Shown: one piece after another, positions 1-8,795 of the stretch
Position numbering within the stretch: position 1 is the first letter of the stretch
How the letters are laid out: every line of letters starts with the position of its first letter
Assembly: GCF_013393185.1 (NCBI RefSeq)
Contig: NZ_QJQX01000013.1
Location: 53,916-117,915 of the forward strand
From: Sphingobium lactosutens
GTDB lineage: Bacteria; Pseudomonadota; Alphaproteobacteria; Sphingomonadales; Sphingomonadaceae
Length of the DNA stretch: 64,000 bases
Direction: 5' to 3'
The notes under the pieces: generated by a model
Told to the model about the DNA's origin: nothing
What the model saw: the letters and a program-made list of their open reading frames with translations, nothing else
Database searches by the model: none
Position numbers and translations under genes: made by a program

Positions 1-957
1 GGGAATGTCCGTCAGCGCGGCCCTCCCCTGCGGCGAGGTCGGGCCATAGCGGTCGAGCACATCGAGATGGACGCGGGCGACGGCGAGCGGTGTGCGCATC
101 TGGTGCGAGGCGTTGGAGGTGAATTGCCGCAGCGAATTGCTCGCTCGCTCCAGCCGGGTCATCAGGCCGTTGAACGCGGCGACGAAAGGCCGGATCTCGG
201 CCGGATCGGCGCCGCGCCCTTCCAGGCGGAAGGCGGGTGAAGCATCCTGCTGTGCCATCTCCACCTGGCGGGTGAGGTCGGACAGCGGACGCAGCCCCCA
301 GCGGATCGCCCACCAGAAGAGAAAGCCTGTCACCGCCAGCACCGCCAGCCCGACCAGCAGCACCCGGATCATGAACTGATGCTCATAGGCCCGGCGATCG
401 TCGATATAGTCGGCGATCTGGATGACGATCAGGGCAGTTTCGCCGGCAGGGCGGCGTATTTCCGTCGCGATGCGCGCCGGTTTGCCGTGCAGCTTGCCGT
501 CGCGCAGATAGGCGGCCTGCGTCACCTGTTTCGCATCGGCCGCATTCAGATAGCCGCGTACCAACTGATTGGCGCGATAGGCGTTGACGAAGATGGCTGG
601 CGGATGGGGATCGACCATTCCGTCCCATTGTTCGCGATAGTCGATCGGTGGCGGCAAGGCGGGATCGCCCGCCAGCAATTCGTTTCCACGATAGACGCTG
701 TAATGGACGACCGGCCGCGCCCGACGCTGGAGCAGATGGACGGCGAGCGGCAGCAGACTTTCGCGCTCTGGCGAGCGGCTGTTGTAGACCAGGCTCAGCG
801 TACGGACGGACCCGACCAGCACGCGATCGACCGTGTCGGCCTCCGTATCATGCGTCACCCAGGCGGTGATGATCCCGAACAGCAGGACGAGCGCAGCCAG
901 CGGCATCATCACGGCGCCGGTCAGGCGCAGGCGCAGCGAGGGGGGCAGGTTCCGCAT
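1..957 (-). CDS. Sensor histidine kinase, TctE-like (C-terminal part beyond left edge)
   Basis: This is a two-component sensor kinase of the inner membrane, read from an ATG at 957 for 319 codons to the window edge. Visible parts are an N-terminal membrane segment (about residues 10-34), a periplasmic region of roughly 150 residues, a second membrane segment (about 195-215), a HAMP-like linker and the H-box with motif ASHQMRTPL, whose phospho-acceptor is about His285. The ATPase domain lies outside the window. The periplasmic part resembles the 2CSK_N domain of TctE/QseC-type kinases (family knowledge). It starts 27 bases after the stop of the response regulator, so the two are almost certainly co-transcribed, regulator first. 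The signal sensed is unknown. Confidence 0.9.
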   Translation of the reverse strand, partial: MRNLPPSLRLRLTGAVMMPLAALVLLFGIITAWVTHDTEADTVDRVLVGSVRTLSLVYNSRSPERESLLPLAVHLLQRRARPVVHYSVYRGNELLAGDPALPPPIDYREQWDGMVDPHPPAIFVNAYRANQLVRGYLNAADAKQVTQAAYLRDGKLHGKPARIATEIRRPAGETALIVIQIADYIDDRRAYEHQFMIRVLLVGLAVLAVTGFLFWWAIRWGLRPLSDLTRQVEMAQQDASPAFRLEGRGADPAEIRPFVAAFNGLMTRLERASNSLRQFTSNASHQMRTPLAVARVHLDVLDRYGPTSPQGRAALTDIP

Positions 958-984
958 CAGCGCGCTGTTAGCAGATTATACGGG

Positions 985-1650
985 TCAGGCAGCCTCTATC
1001 ATATAGCCAAGCCCGCGCACGGTGCGGATGGCTGGCCCGGACGGCTGGAGCTTGCGGCGCAGGCGGCCGACATAGACTTCCAGCGCATTGGGCGTGACGG
1101 CGTCGTCGAAATTGAAGATTTCGGCCGACAGCCTTTCCTTGGCGATGACCTTGCCCGGCCGGCCCATCAGCGTTTCCAGCACCGCCAGTTCGCGGCGGCG
1201 CAGGTCCAGCATCTTGTCGTCGAGATAGACGGTGCGGCTCGACCGGTCGAACATCAACGTGCCGATCCGCAGCATCGGGTCCAGTTGCCCCTGACTGCGC
1301 CGCACCAGCGCGCGGATGCGCGATTCTAGTTCACGGGGATGGAAGGGCTTGGCCATATAATCGTCGGCGCCGCGATCCAGCCCGTTGATACGGTCGTCCA
1401 TCATGTCCCGCGCGGTCAGGATGATGATCGGCGTGGCGGCACCGCGGGCCCGCAGCCGGCTCAGCACGTCCAGCCCGTCCATGTCGGGCAGGCCCAGGTC
1501 CAGGATGATCGCGCAATAGGGTTCCTGGTCGGCCAGCTTCAGCGCGTCCTCACCCGTGGTCAATATATCGACGGCAAAGCCCGCCGCCTCCAGCGATGCG
1601 ACCATGCCGCGGGCGAGCCGCTCATCATCTTCCACCAGCAACAAGCGCAT
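985..1650 (-). CDS. OmpR-family response regulator
   Basis: This 221-residue DNA-binding response regulator is the partner of the kinase downstream. The receiver domain has the acidic pair at residues 8-9, the phospho-acceptor Asp51 in LDLGLPDMDG, the Thr of ILTARD and the conserved Lys of MAKPFHP. The C-terminal half is a winged helix (Trans_reg_C), ending in the usual VRGLGYM motif. The length is typical for the family. The best-matching subgroup is TctD/QseB/PmrA. It is transcribed away from the serine hydrolase/TonB receptor pair across a 278-base divergent spacer, so it could regulate that pair, but only proximity supports this. Confidence 0.93.
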   Translation of the reverse strand: MRLLLVEDDERLARGMVASLEAAGFAVDILTTGEDALKLADQEPYCAIILDLGLPDMDGLDVLSRLRARGAATPIIILTARDMMDDRINGLDRGADDYMAKPFHPRELESRIRALVRRSQGQLDPMLRIGTLMFDRSSRTVYLDDKMLDLRRRELAVLETLMGRPGKVIAKERLSAEIFNFDDAVTPNALEVYVGRLRRKLQPSGPAIRTVRGLGYMIEAA

Positions 1651-1928
1651 GAACCCAAACCTTCCGTCTTCCGGGGTTCACCCCGGCGATCGACATTAAA
1701 TTGCGATACGCATCATGCGTGGGATTGCAAATGCGAAGCGATCCGGCACCGATCTTGCCTTTGATTACACACCCGACCGTGCCTGCCCCAGTATGTCAGG
1801 TTCATGACAGCGACTCCGGTTAGGACAATCGGAAAGACGAATGGCGGGATCACGATCCACAGCCTTCGGGTCGCAAAAAAGTGACGCGCAAATAAGCGCT
1901 TCGCAATTTTCCAAGGGGAATCTGGAAT
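1651..1928. promoter_or_regulatory. Divergent intergenic region, regulator versus serine hydrolase
   Basis: A 278-base spacer between the minus-strand two-component operon and the plus-strand hydrolase. It contains a small inverted repeat, TGTCA-N6-TGACA, at 1794-1809, which could be an operator. A purine-rich stretch around 1911-1920 (AAGGGGAA) serves as ribosome binding site for the ATG at 1929. No convincing promoter hexamer pair was found. Confidence 0.35.
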
Positions 1929-3566
1929 ATGACGATGGGTCGTTCCTCGTTTGTGGGAGCATTGCTGTGCATGGGCGTTTCGCTGTCCGGCGCCGCCATC
2001 GCCCAGAACGCCGCACCAGCTGACGCCGGCTCCATCGCGCGACTGGACGCGCTGTTCGCGCGATGGGACCGAAAGGACGCACCGGGCTGTGCCGTGGCCG
2101 TATCCCGCAACGGCCAGGCGATCGCGACTCGCGCCTATGGCATGGCCGATCTGGAAAAGCGCGTCCCCGCCACCCCCGACAGCATCTATGAGGCTGGATC
2201 GGATTCCAAGCAGTTCACCGCCGCCGCCATCCTGATGCTGGCGCGCGAGGGCAAGCTTTCGCTGGACGACGATATCCGCAAATATCTGCCGGAAATCCCC
2301 GCCTACAGCGCACCCGTCACCATCCGCCACATGCTCCACCACACCAGCGGCCTGCGCGACTGGGGCTCGGTCGCTGCGGTCGAAGGCTGGCCCCGCAACA
2401 GCCGCACCGCCAGCAATGACGATGTGCTGGAGATCGCCGCGCGCCAGAGCGAACTGAACTTCGCGCCCGGCACCCATTATCTCTACAGCAACAGCAACTA
2501 CAATCTGGCGGCGATCATCGTTGCCCGCGTCAGCGGCCAGTCGCTCGCCGATTTCACCCGCGACCGCATCTTCACGCCGCTGGGCATGACGCACACCAGC
2601 TGGCGCGACGACCATGGCGATGTGGTCCCTGGCCGGACCGGCGCCTATGACTGGCAGGAAGGCATCTATCGCAACGATCAGGTGATCGAAGATGCCTATG
2701 GCAATGGCGGCCTGCTGACCACAGTGGGCGATCTGGTGAAGTGGCAGGCGGCGCTGGACGCCGGTACTTTTGGTGCCGGTTTCACCGAGCAGATGCAGAC
2801 ACCGACCAGGCTCAACGACGGTACCCCCATCGCCTATGCGCTGGCGCTGGTGAACCTCGACCATCATGGCCAGCAGGAAGTGAGCCATAGCGGTTCGACG
2901 GGCGGCTATCGCGCCTGGATGGCCCGCTATCCCAAGCAGAAGCTGGCCGTGTCCCTGCTCTGCAACAGCGGCAATGCCGACACCCCGGTTCTGGGCCGCG
3001 CAGTTGCCGACATCTTCCTGCCGGCGTGGAAGGACAAGCCTTATTCGCCCAAGGGAGCATTGCCATCGGGTCTCTATGCCGACGGCATGAACGGCTTTCC
3101 GGTGAAGTTCGACAGCGACGAGCAGGGCCGACTGCGCGCCGACGGCAAGCTGATGACACCGGTCGGCCCCGGCCGCTGGGCGCTGCGCGAGGACATCTTC
3201 GCCTTCTCCAAAATCGGGCCAAAAACCAGTCTCGTCCGCGAAAATCGCGAGGGCGAGAAGATTGCCTATCGCAAGGTGGAGGCGGTCACGACCTTCGACG
3301 CCACGCCCTATGTCGGGAAGTTCTGCGCCGTCGACGCCAACGCCTGTCTGACCTTCCGCCAGCAGGGCGAGGCGCTGGTCTATAGCGGCCCGCGCTGGTC
3401 CGACCAGACGCTCAGCCCCGCCTATGCCGACGTGTTCACGGGCGAAGCGATGCCGGACGCCGGGCGCATCACCGTCAAGTTCCAGCGCGAGGCGAACGGT
3501 GCCGTCACCGCCCTGCGCTTCGGCGAGGGTCGCGCCTACGACCTGCTGTTCCGGCGCGCCGACTGA
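1929..3566 (+). CDS. Secreted serine hydrolase, class C beta-lactamase / PBP fold (family S12)
   Basis: A 545-residue exported hydrolase. A Sec-type signal peptide covers about residues 1-26 (cleavage near AIAQ-NA). The S12 catalytic triad of motifs is intact: S91-D-S-K94, Y186-S-N188 and H320-S-G322. The C-terminal 150 residues form a separate beta-rich domain like those appended to esterase, peptidase or D-aminopeptidase members. The substrate (beta-lactam, D-amino-acid peptide or ester) cannot be told from sequence. The TonB-dependent receptor starts 73 bases downstream on the same strand, which suggests the pair imports and hydrolyses one compound. An alternative start is ATG 1935; 1929 has the better ribosome binding site. 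Confidence 0.88.
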   Translation: MTMGRSSFVGALLCMGVSLSGAAIAQNAAPADAGSIARLDALFARWDRKDAPGCAVAVSRNGQAIATRAYGMADLEKRVPATPDSIYEAGSDSKQFTAAAILMLAREGKLSLDDDIRKYLPEIPAYSAPVTIRHMLHHTSGLRDWGSVAAVEGWPRNSRTASNDDVLEIAARQSELNFAPGTHYLYSNSNYNLAAIIVARVSGQSLADFTRDRIFTPLGMTHTSWRDDHGDVVPGRTGAYDWQEGIYRNDQVIEDAYGNGGLLTTVGDLVKWQAALDAGTFGAGFTEQMQTPTRLNDGTPIAYALALVNLDHHGQQEVSHSGSTGGYRAWMARYPKQKLAVSLLCNSGNADTPVLGRAVADIFLPAWKDKPYSPKGALPSGLYADGMNGFPVKFDSDEQGRLRADGKLMTPVGPGRWALREDIFAFSKIGPKTSLVRENREGEKIAYRKVEAVTTFDATPYVGKFCAVDANACLTFRQQGEALVYSGPRWSDQTLSPAYADVFTGEAMPDAGRITVKFQREANGAVTALRFGEGRAYDLLFRRAD

Positions 3567-3639
3567 CCGATTTCCACGCCATTCAAAAGAGCCGCCGGGT
3601 CGCGGCCAAAATCCAAGAAGACGAAAAAGGGGACTATAT

Positions 3640-6336
3640 ATGACTGAATTCAAGACCGGTTTTCGACATTTGCTGATGGCTGGCACCGCCGGTCTCATCC
3701 TGTCGCTGGCGCATGGCGGTATGGCGATGGCGCAGGCGAACACACCCGCAGCCGATGCTGCCGACGAAGCCGAGCCGGCGATCGTCGTCACCGGATCGCG
3801 CATCGACCGCAAGGGTTTCGAGGCGCCGACGCCGACCACCATCATCGGCGACACCGAACTGCGCCAGGGCGCCCGTCCCAGCATCGCGCAAGTCCTGAAC
3901 GACCTGCCCCAGTTCCGCGCGACCCAGTCGCCCGCCAGCACCGTCGCTAACACCAACTCCTCTTCCTCGGCGATGGACCTTCGCGGCCTGGGCGTCACCC
4001 GCACGCTGACCCTGCTCAACAACCGCCGCTTCACCGGCGCGGTCGACCTCAACACCGTGCCGCAGGGCCTGGTGAAACGAGTCGAGGTCGTCACCGGCGG
4101 CGCATCGGCGGCCTGGGGGTCGGGCGCGATCGGCGGCGTGGTCAACATCATCCTGGACGATGAGTTGGAAGGCCTGACCATCGGTGCCCAGAACGGCATC
4201 TCCTCGCGCGGGGACGGCTATCGCTACAGCTTCGACGGCACGTTCGGCACGAAGTTCGCCGACGGTCGCGGCCACTTCATGATCGGTGGCGAATATCAGC
4301 AGGACAAGGGTATCCTTGACCGCAATTCGCGCAAGAATGTCGGCAGTTCCAACCTGTTCACGCCCGCCGGCAGCTCGCAGCTTATCCTGGTGCGCGACGT
4401 CAACGCCGCCAACACCAGCCTGGGCGGCCTGATCAACGCCGGCGCGCTGAAGGGCCAGACCTTCAATACGGACGGCACGCTGCGTCCCTTCCAATATGGC
4501 AGCATGGTCAATGGTGCCACGATGGTCGGCGGCGAAGGCGTTGCGACCAACGACGAATATTCGCTGACCAATCCCTATCAGCGCGTCAACGGCTATGCCC
4601 GCGCCAGCTTCGAGGTCGGGGACGCCACCTTCTGGGCGGACGGCAGCTACAGTCGCATCTGGGCGAAATATCCCTTCTATGCGGAAAGCGGTACCTACAC
4701 CCTGTCGGCGACCAACCCCTATCTGTCGCAGGACATCCAGAGCCAGCTCGCCGCCGCCGGTGAAACCAGCGTCAAGATCGGCCGCGTGTTCGAGGATTAT
4801 GGATACCGCACCTTCGACTATTATCGCCAGAATGTGGAAGGCGCAGTCGGCGTCGATGGCAGCTTCGCGGACGGCAAATGGCGCTATTCGGCTTATTACA
4901 GCCATGGCGAAATGCGCAACATGCAGAGCTATCACAACCAGATCACCGGCACAAACCTGACCAATGCGTTGGACGCGGTGCGTGACTCCAGCGGCAACAT
5001 CGTCTGCCGCGCCGCCCTGACCGACGCCAACACCGCCTGCCGTCCGCTCAACATCCTGGGCACCGGCACGGCCGATCAGGCCGCGATCGACTATGTGTTC
5101 GGCAACACCGCCCGCGTCGTCTACACGACCAAGCTGGACAGCGCCGGCGCCAGCCTGCGCGGCGACCTGTTCGAAACCTGGGCCGGCCCCGTTTCGGTCG
5201 CGTTCGGTGCGGAAGCGCGCTGGGAAGAACAGGTCACAAACAGCCTCGACGCCACCTCGGCCGCCAAGGGCTTCAGCCGCTTCAACTTCTCGCCGCTGGA
5301 CGGCGGGTTCAACGTGCAGGAGGGTTTCGGCGAAGTCGCCATCCCGCTGCTCGACCAGCCGTTCAGCAAGATCGACGTCAATGGTGCAGCCCGTTACAGC
5401 CGTTACAGCACCAGCGGCGGCATCTGGTCGTGGAAGCTGGGCCTGACCGACCGCATCTTCGACAATCTGCTGATCCGCGTGTCGCGTTCGCGTGACATTC
5501 GTTCAGGCAGCCTGGCCGAACTGTTCACCACCAGCACGACCAGCTTCACCACCGTCGTGGAAGATGGCCAGACCTACTCGATCACCCGCTTCGGTGGCGG
5601 CAACGCCAATCTGAAGCCGGAAATCGGCAGCACACTGACGCTGGGCGCGGTCTTCACGCCGACCTTCCTGCCGGGCTTCAACCTGTCGGTCGACTATTAC
5701 AACATCAAGCTGAAGGACGCGATCACCTCGCTGGGCGCGCAGGACGTCATCACCAACTGCGCCAACGGCAACACCCTGCTGTGCAGCCAGATCGTCCGCG
5801 ACGCTTCGGGCGCGCCGACGACCCTCTACACCACCTATATCAACCTGGCCGAATATAAGACCAAGGGCGTGGATATCGAGGCGACCTATACCCTGCCGCT
5901 GAACAAGGTCAGCGACAGCCTGGGCGGCACGATGCGCTTTCGCGGTCTGGCCACCTATGTGCCCAAGGTCATCATCAACGACGGCACCAGCACGGTCGAC
6001 CGTGCCGGCGACGTGGGCGACAATGTGAACTTCGGCACGCCGCACTGGCGCGCGACGGGCAGCATCAACTATAGCAGCCAGGACGTCTCGGTCGACGCCC
6101 GCGTCCGCTATGTCGGCGGCGGCAAGTTCAACCATCTGCTGAACATCGCCAACAACGACATCGCCGCCCGCGTCTATGTCGACGTGGGTGCGCAGGCGAC
6201 CATTGCTGATCGCTTCACGCTGTTCGCCAACGTCAACAACCTGTTCGACCGCGATCCGCCGCTGACCACCTATGGCTCGATCCATTATGACAGCATCGGT
6301 CGCTACATGACGATGGGCGCGAAGGTCCGCTTCTGA
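3640..6336 (+). CDS. TonB-dependent outer membrane receptor
   Basis: An 898-residue outer membrane transporter. The ATG at 3640 follows a good purine-rich ribosome binding site (AAAAAGGGG, about 3624-3632). A signal peptide covers about residues 1-32 (ending AMAQA), then comes a TonB-box-like segment (EPAIVVTGSR) and the plug domain (about 46-160). The rest is a barrel of alternating hydrophobic strands ending in Phe (KVRF), as porin-like barrels do. In sphingomonads such receptors often take up oligosaccharides, peptides or xenobiotics. Here the coupled S12 hydrolase hints at a hydrolysable peptide or ester. No FecA-type N-terminal signalling extension is present, so it probably does not signal to an ECF sigma factor. 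Confidence 0.93.
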   Translation: MTEFKTGFRHLLMAGTAGLILSLAHGGMAMAQANTPAADAADEAEPAIVVTGSRIDRKGFEAPTPTTIIGDTELRQGARPSIAQVLNDLPQFRATQSPASTVANTNSSSSAMDLRGLGVTRTLTLLNNRRFTGAVDLNTVPQGLVKRVEVVTGGASAAWGSGAIGGVVNIILDDELEGLTIGAQNGISSRGDGYRYSFDGTFGTKFADGRGHFMIGGEYQQDKGILDRNSRKNVGSSNLFTPAGSSQLILVRDVNAANTSLGGLINAGALKGQTFNTDGTLRPFQYGSMVNGATMVGGEGVATNDEYSLTNPYQRVNGYARASFEVGDATFWADGSYSRIWAKYPFYAESGTYTLSATNPYLSQDIQSQLAAAGETSVKIGRVFEDYGYRTFDYYRQNVEGAVGVDGSFADGKWRYSAYYSHGEMRNMQSYHNQITGTNLTNALDAVRDSSGNIVCRAALTDANTACRPLNILGTGTADQAAIDYVFGNTARVVYTTKLDSAGASLRGDLFETWAGPVSVAFGAEARWEEQVTNSLDATSAAKGFSRFNFSPLDGGFNVQEGFGEVAIPLLDQPFSKIDVNGAARYSRYSTSGGIWSWKLGLTDRIFDNLLIRVSRSRDIRSGSLAELFTTSTTSFTTVVEDGQTYSITRFGGGNANLKPEIGSTLTLGAVFTPTFLPGFNLSVDYYNIKLKDAITSLGAQDVITNCANGNTLLCSQIVRDASGAPTTLYTTYINLAEYKTKGVDIEATYTLPLNKVSDSLGGTMRFRGLATYVPKVIINDGTSTVDRAGDVGDNVNFGTPHWRATGSINYSSQDVSVDARVRYVGGGKFNHLLNIANNDIAARVYVDVGAQATIADRFTLFANVNNLFDRDPPLTTYGSIHYDSIGRYMTMGAKVRF

Positions 6337-6345
6337 TCCAAAAGC

Positions 6346-6375
6346 GATGGCGGCGTTCCCAGGGGCGCCGCCATC
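6346..6375. terminator. Hairpin between convergent TonB receptor and lipoprotein genes
   Basis: A perfect 10-bp stem (GATGGCGGCG, 6346-6355, with CGCCGCCATC, 6366-6375) and a 10-base loop lie between the receptor stop and the convergent lipoprotein stop. On the minus strand it is followed within a few bases by TTTT, so it fits best as terminator of the lipoprotein/TIR transcript. It may also block readthrough from the plus strand. Confidence 0.6.
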
Positions 6376-6394
6376 CTGCTACCTGCCCCTGAAA

Positions 6395-6664
6395 TTATGG
6401 CGGTGTTTGCGTCGCCCTCGACGCAGGCTTCCGCCCCGTATCATTGCCGCGATCATCGTCGGACATATTTTCGTCGATCACGGCCCCCTGCCCCGGCTGA
6501 CCAGCGTTCGGCGCGGCGGCAGGCGGCAGCGAAGCATTGCCTTCAGGCGAAGCGACCGGGGTTTCGGTCTGCTTGGGCGCTGCCGACTTGTCCGGTGACG
6601 GACTGCATGCGGCGAGCGCGACTATGGCCGTCCCGGTGAGTGTGGCGAACCAGGCCCTGATCAT
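6395..6664 (-). CDS. Small lipoprotein, proline/alanine-rich, downstream of the TIR gene
   Basis: An 89-residue protein with a clear lipobox (VALAAC, lipidated Cys20) after a short hydrophobic signal. The mature part is a low-complexity hydrophilic tail of about 70 residues rich in Pro, Ala, Ser and acidic residues, with no recognisable domain. The ribosome binding site (GGGGAGAGG) is strong, and the stop codon of the upstream TIR gene lies just before it with a 12-base gap. The two are therefore probably translated from one mRNA. Function is unknown; it could be an envelope partner of the periplasmic TPR region of the TIR protein, but that is only inferred from position. Confidence 0.75.
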   Translation of the reverse strand: MIRAWFATLTGTAIVALAACSPSPDKSAAPKQTETPVASPEGNASLPPAAAPNAGQPGQGAVIDENMSDDDRGNDTGRKPASRATQTPP

Positions 6665-6676
6665 ATCCTCTCCCCT

Positions 6677-8692
6677 TCATGCGACTCGATCATGGCCGAG
6701 TCCGATCTGCTGCAAGATTGTCTGAAAGCGGTATTCCTGTCTAATCGGGTCGAGCAGCGGATCGGTATTGGCCAATACGAGTCCTGCATCGCCGATTGCC
6801 AGCCCCCGTTCCAGCGCAGCGAGCGCATCGCCCTTGCGGCCCCATTGCGAAAAAATGAGCGCCTGCTGGTACAGGGAATTATCGCCATATTTCCGTTTCA
6901 TCTCCGCGAAACGCCGATCTCCGGCGGCTTGCCCCGCCAGCCGCGCATCGGTGATCGCAAGGCCGCGAATGCGTGACAAAGGGCTGGTTTCGGCCTCGAA
7001 ATACCCTTTCGCGGCAGCATAGTCGCCTTTTACCAGCGCAATGTCGCCAAGAATGCGATGGACATTGTTGACCTTCCGGTTGAGCGCGAGTGCCCCGCGA
7101 ACGGCCTGTTGCGCTGCGTCATAGGCGCGCGCGCAAAATTCGACTATGGCCGCCGTTCGCAACACCGAGGCGTTGAGCGGATCGAGCCGGGTAGCCCGCG
7201 CCGTGGCCTTGCGGGCATCGTCGAAGGTGCCGATAAAAGCGGCATAGAGGGCGAAGCTGCCAAGAATCGCTGCATTGCCGTAGCCAAGTTCGAAACTCTT
7301 TTCATAGGGCTGCCGCGCCCCCGCAAGATCGAGCCGCCCGTTCGACAATATGAAGCCGAGCGCAGAATGCCCTTCCGCCAACGACGGTGCGAGCTGAATG
7401 GCCTTGCGAGCGGCGGCGATCGCCTCGTCGAAATATCTGGCCAGTTCCTTGCCGCTTGCATAGCTGCTGCCGATTACCGTCAGGGCGCGGGACCGGGCCG
7501 CATGCGCCGCCGCATAGGCTGGATCGATGGAAACAGCACGGTCGAATGCAGCAAGCGCGCCGCGGTCGGAACGTTCGTCCGCCGCGAGGTTGTAGAGCGC
7601 CATGCCGTGCAGATAGCTGTCGAATGCCGCAAGGCTGGACGTACCGCCGATCCGCCTTTTGCCGCTCGCCTTGTCCCCGTCCAGCGAGACGATCAGGGAA
7701 TCGACGACATTGGTCGCTATCTCGTTCTGAACGTCGAGCACATTTGCCAGCTTGCGGTTGAACGTTTCGGACCATGACTGGAACCCGGTAGCCCCTTTGA
7801 TAAGCCGCGCCGTCACGCGCAGGCTCTCTCCCGACCTGCGCACGCTGCCTTCCAATATATAGGCCACGTCGAGGACCCTGCTGATCTGGGCGATCGTCCG
7901 TGCGCCGGTGCGAAAGCTGTCCGAAGACGTCAACGCGGCCACCGCAAGCTGCGGATTGAGGCTGAGCGTGGCGCGCAGTTCCTCCGACAGGCCGTCGGAG
8001 AAATAGGTCTGCTTGGGATCGTCGCTCAAATTCTCGAACGGCAGCACGGCGATGCTCTTGTCGTTCGCCTTTGGTGACAGCAGGCCGGAACGCCATGTGG
8101 TGTACCCGCCGGCCAGCGCCGCGATGCCGCTCGCGCCGGCGATCATGGCGCCCCGCCGTGACAGCTTCCTCCCGCCCTGCGCCGTCGCCGATTGGGGCCG
8201 TTCGATGCTGAGGGCGTTTCCCGGTGCCGCAGCGACAGCTTCAACAGCCCGCAACAATTCCCGGAATAGGGAAGAATCCGCCCGCTTCGTCCATTGGGCA
8301 AGGTCGATATACTGGACTTGCCGGAACCCCAGCGGCGGTTCGACGCCGTCCAGCGTCACCGAGACCATGCGGCCACGATCACGGCCACGAGTGGCTTCAT
8401 CACGCACCCAATGCGACTGGATCGAACGGGCCGTCCAGACCACCAATATTATATCGGCGCTCTCCAATGCGCTTTCCGTTGTATGGGCGAAGCGCTGTCC
8501 TCCTGCCAGCAACCCATCCCACCAGACGGTCAGGCCGCGTCTTTCCAATGCGGATATGATGGGCATCACGCGGTCGCGGTCATCGCGTGAATAACTGAGG
8601 AACAGCGTCCGACCGACGACTTCACCGGGCAAGGAATGGTCCAAGCTTCCCTCCCAAGTTCCGCAGAACAGCATCCGAGTCTTCGGGCGCAT
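6677..8692 (-). CDS. TIR domain protein with TM segment, TolB-N/cyclase-type domain and TPR repeats
   Basis: A multidomain protein of 671 residues from ATG 8692 (GTG 8728 and ATG 8674 are alternatives; no start has a strong ribosome binding site). Residues about 28-150 are a TIR domain of the TIR_2 type: TLFLSYSRDD opens strand A, VWWDG follows, and the SHWVRDEA helix is present. After a basic patch (KLSRR) comes one membrane segment (about 182-200). Residues about 213-340 resemble the TolB-N-like domain found in CadC-like and adenylate-cyclase/TPR proteins (AVLPFENLSDD, YFSDGLSEEL). TPR-like repeats then run to about 640. The positive-inside rule puts TIR in the cytosol and the TPR part in the periplasm. 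The glutamate expected just after the loop aromatic (Phe68) of NAD-cleaving TIRs seems replaced (Ala69-His70), though Glu73 and Glu77 are near. Confidence 0.88.
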   Translation of the reverse strand: MRPKTRMLFCGTWEGSLDHSLPGEVVGRTLFLSYSRDDRDRVMPIISALERRGLTVWWDGLLAGGQRFAHTTESALESADIILVVWTARSIQSHWVRDEATRGRDRGRMVSVTLDGVEPPLGFRQVQYIDLAQWTKRADSSLFRELLRAVEAVAAAPGNALSIERPQSATAQGGRKLSRRGAMIAGASGIAALAGGYTTWRSGLLSPKANDKSIAVLPFENLSDDPKQTYFSDGLSEELRATLSLNPQLAVAALTSSDSFRTGARTIAQISRVLDVAYILEGSVRRSGESLRVTARLIKGATGFQSWSETFNRKLANVLDVQNEIATNVVDSLIVSLDGDKASGKRRIGGTSSLAAFDSYLHGMALYNLAADERSDRGALAAFDRAVSIDPAYAAAHAARSRALTVIGSSYASGKELARYFDEAIAAARKAIQLAPSLAEGHSALGFILSNGRLDLAGARQPYEKSFELGYGNAAILGSFALYAAFIGTFDDARKATARATRLDPLNASVLRTAAIVEFCARAYDAAQQAVRGALALNRKVNNVHRILGDIALVKGDYAAAKGYFEAETSPLSRIRGLAITDARLAGQAAGDRRFAEMKRKYGDNSLYQQALIFSQWGRKGDALAALERGLAIGDAGLVLANTDPLLDPIRQEYRFQTILQQIGLGHDRVA

Positions 8693-8795
8693 AAGGGTAA
8701 CTTGACTGTTAACATGCAAAGGCCGCACTTTGCACCGCCGGCGACGGCGGAAATTCAGTATATTGTCCCTGCCATCCGGGGGTGCTGCTGCCCTT
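8693..8795. promoter_or_regulatory. Divergent promoter region of the TIR and SLOG-like genes
   Basis: About 100 bases separate the two most likely start codons. The stretch includes a TTGACT box (8702-8707), a GTTAAC palindrome (8708-8713), a GC-rich inverted repeat near 8734-8749 and a TATATT box (8759-8764). The boxes are not at standard spacing for one promoter, so exact promoters are not assigned. The shared control region is evidence that the two divergent units belong together. Confidence 0.35.

Noticed and set aside
1713..4199. 828-codon minus-strand frame across the serine hydrolase and TonB receptor start
   Set aside because: It runs antisense to two well-supported genes and has low-complexity composition.
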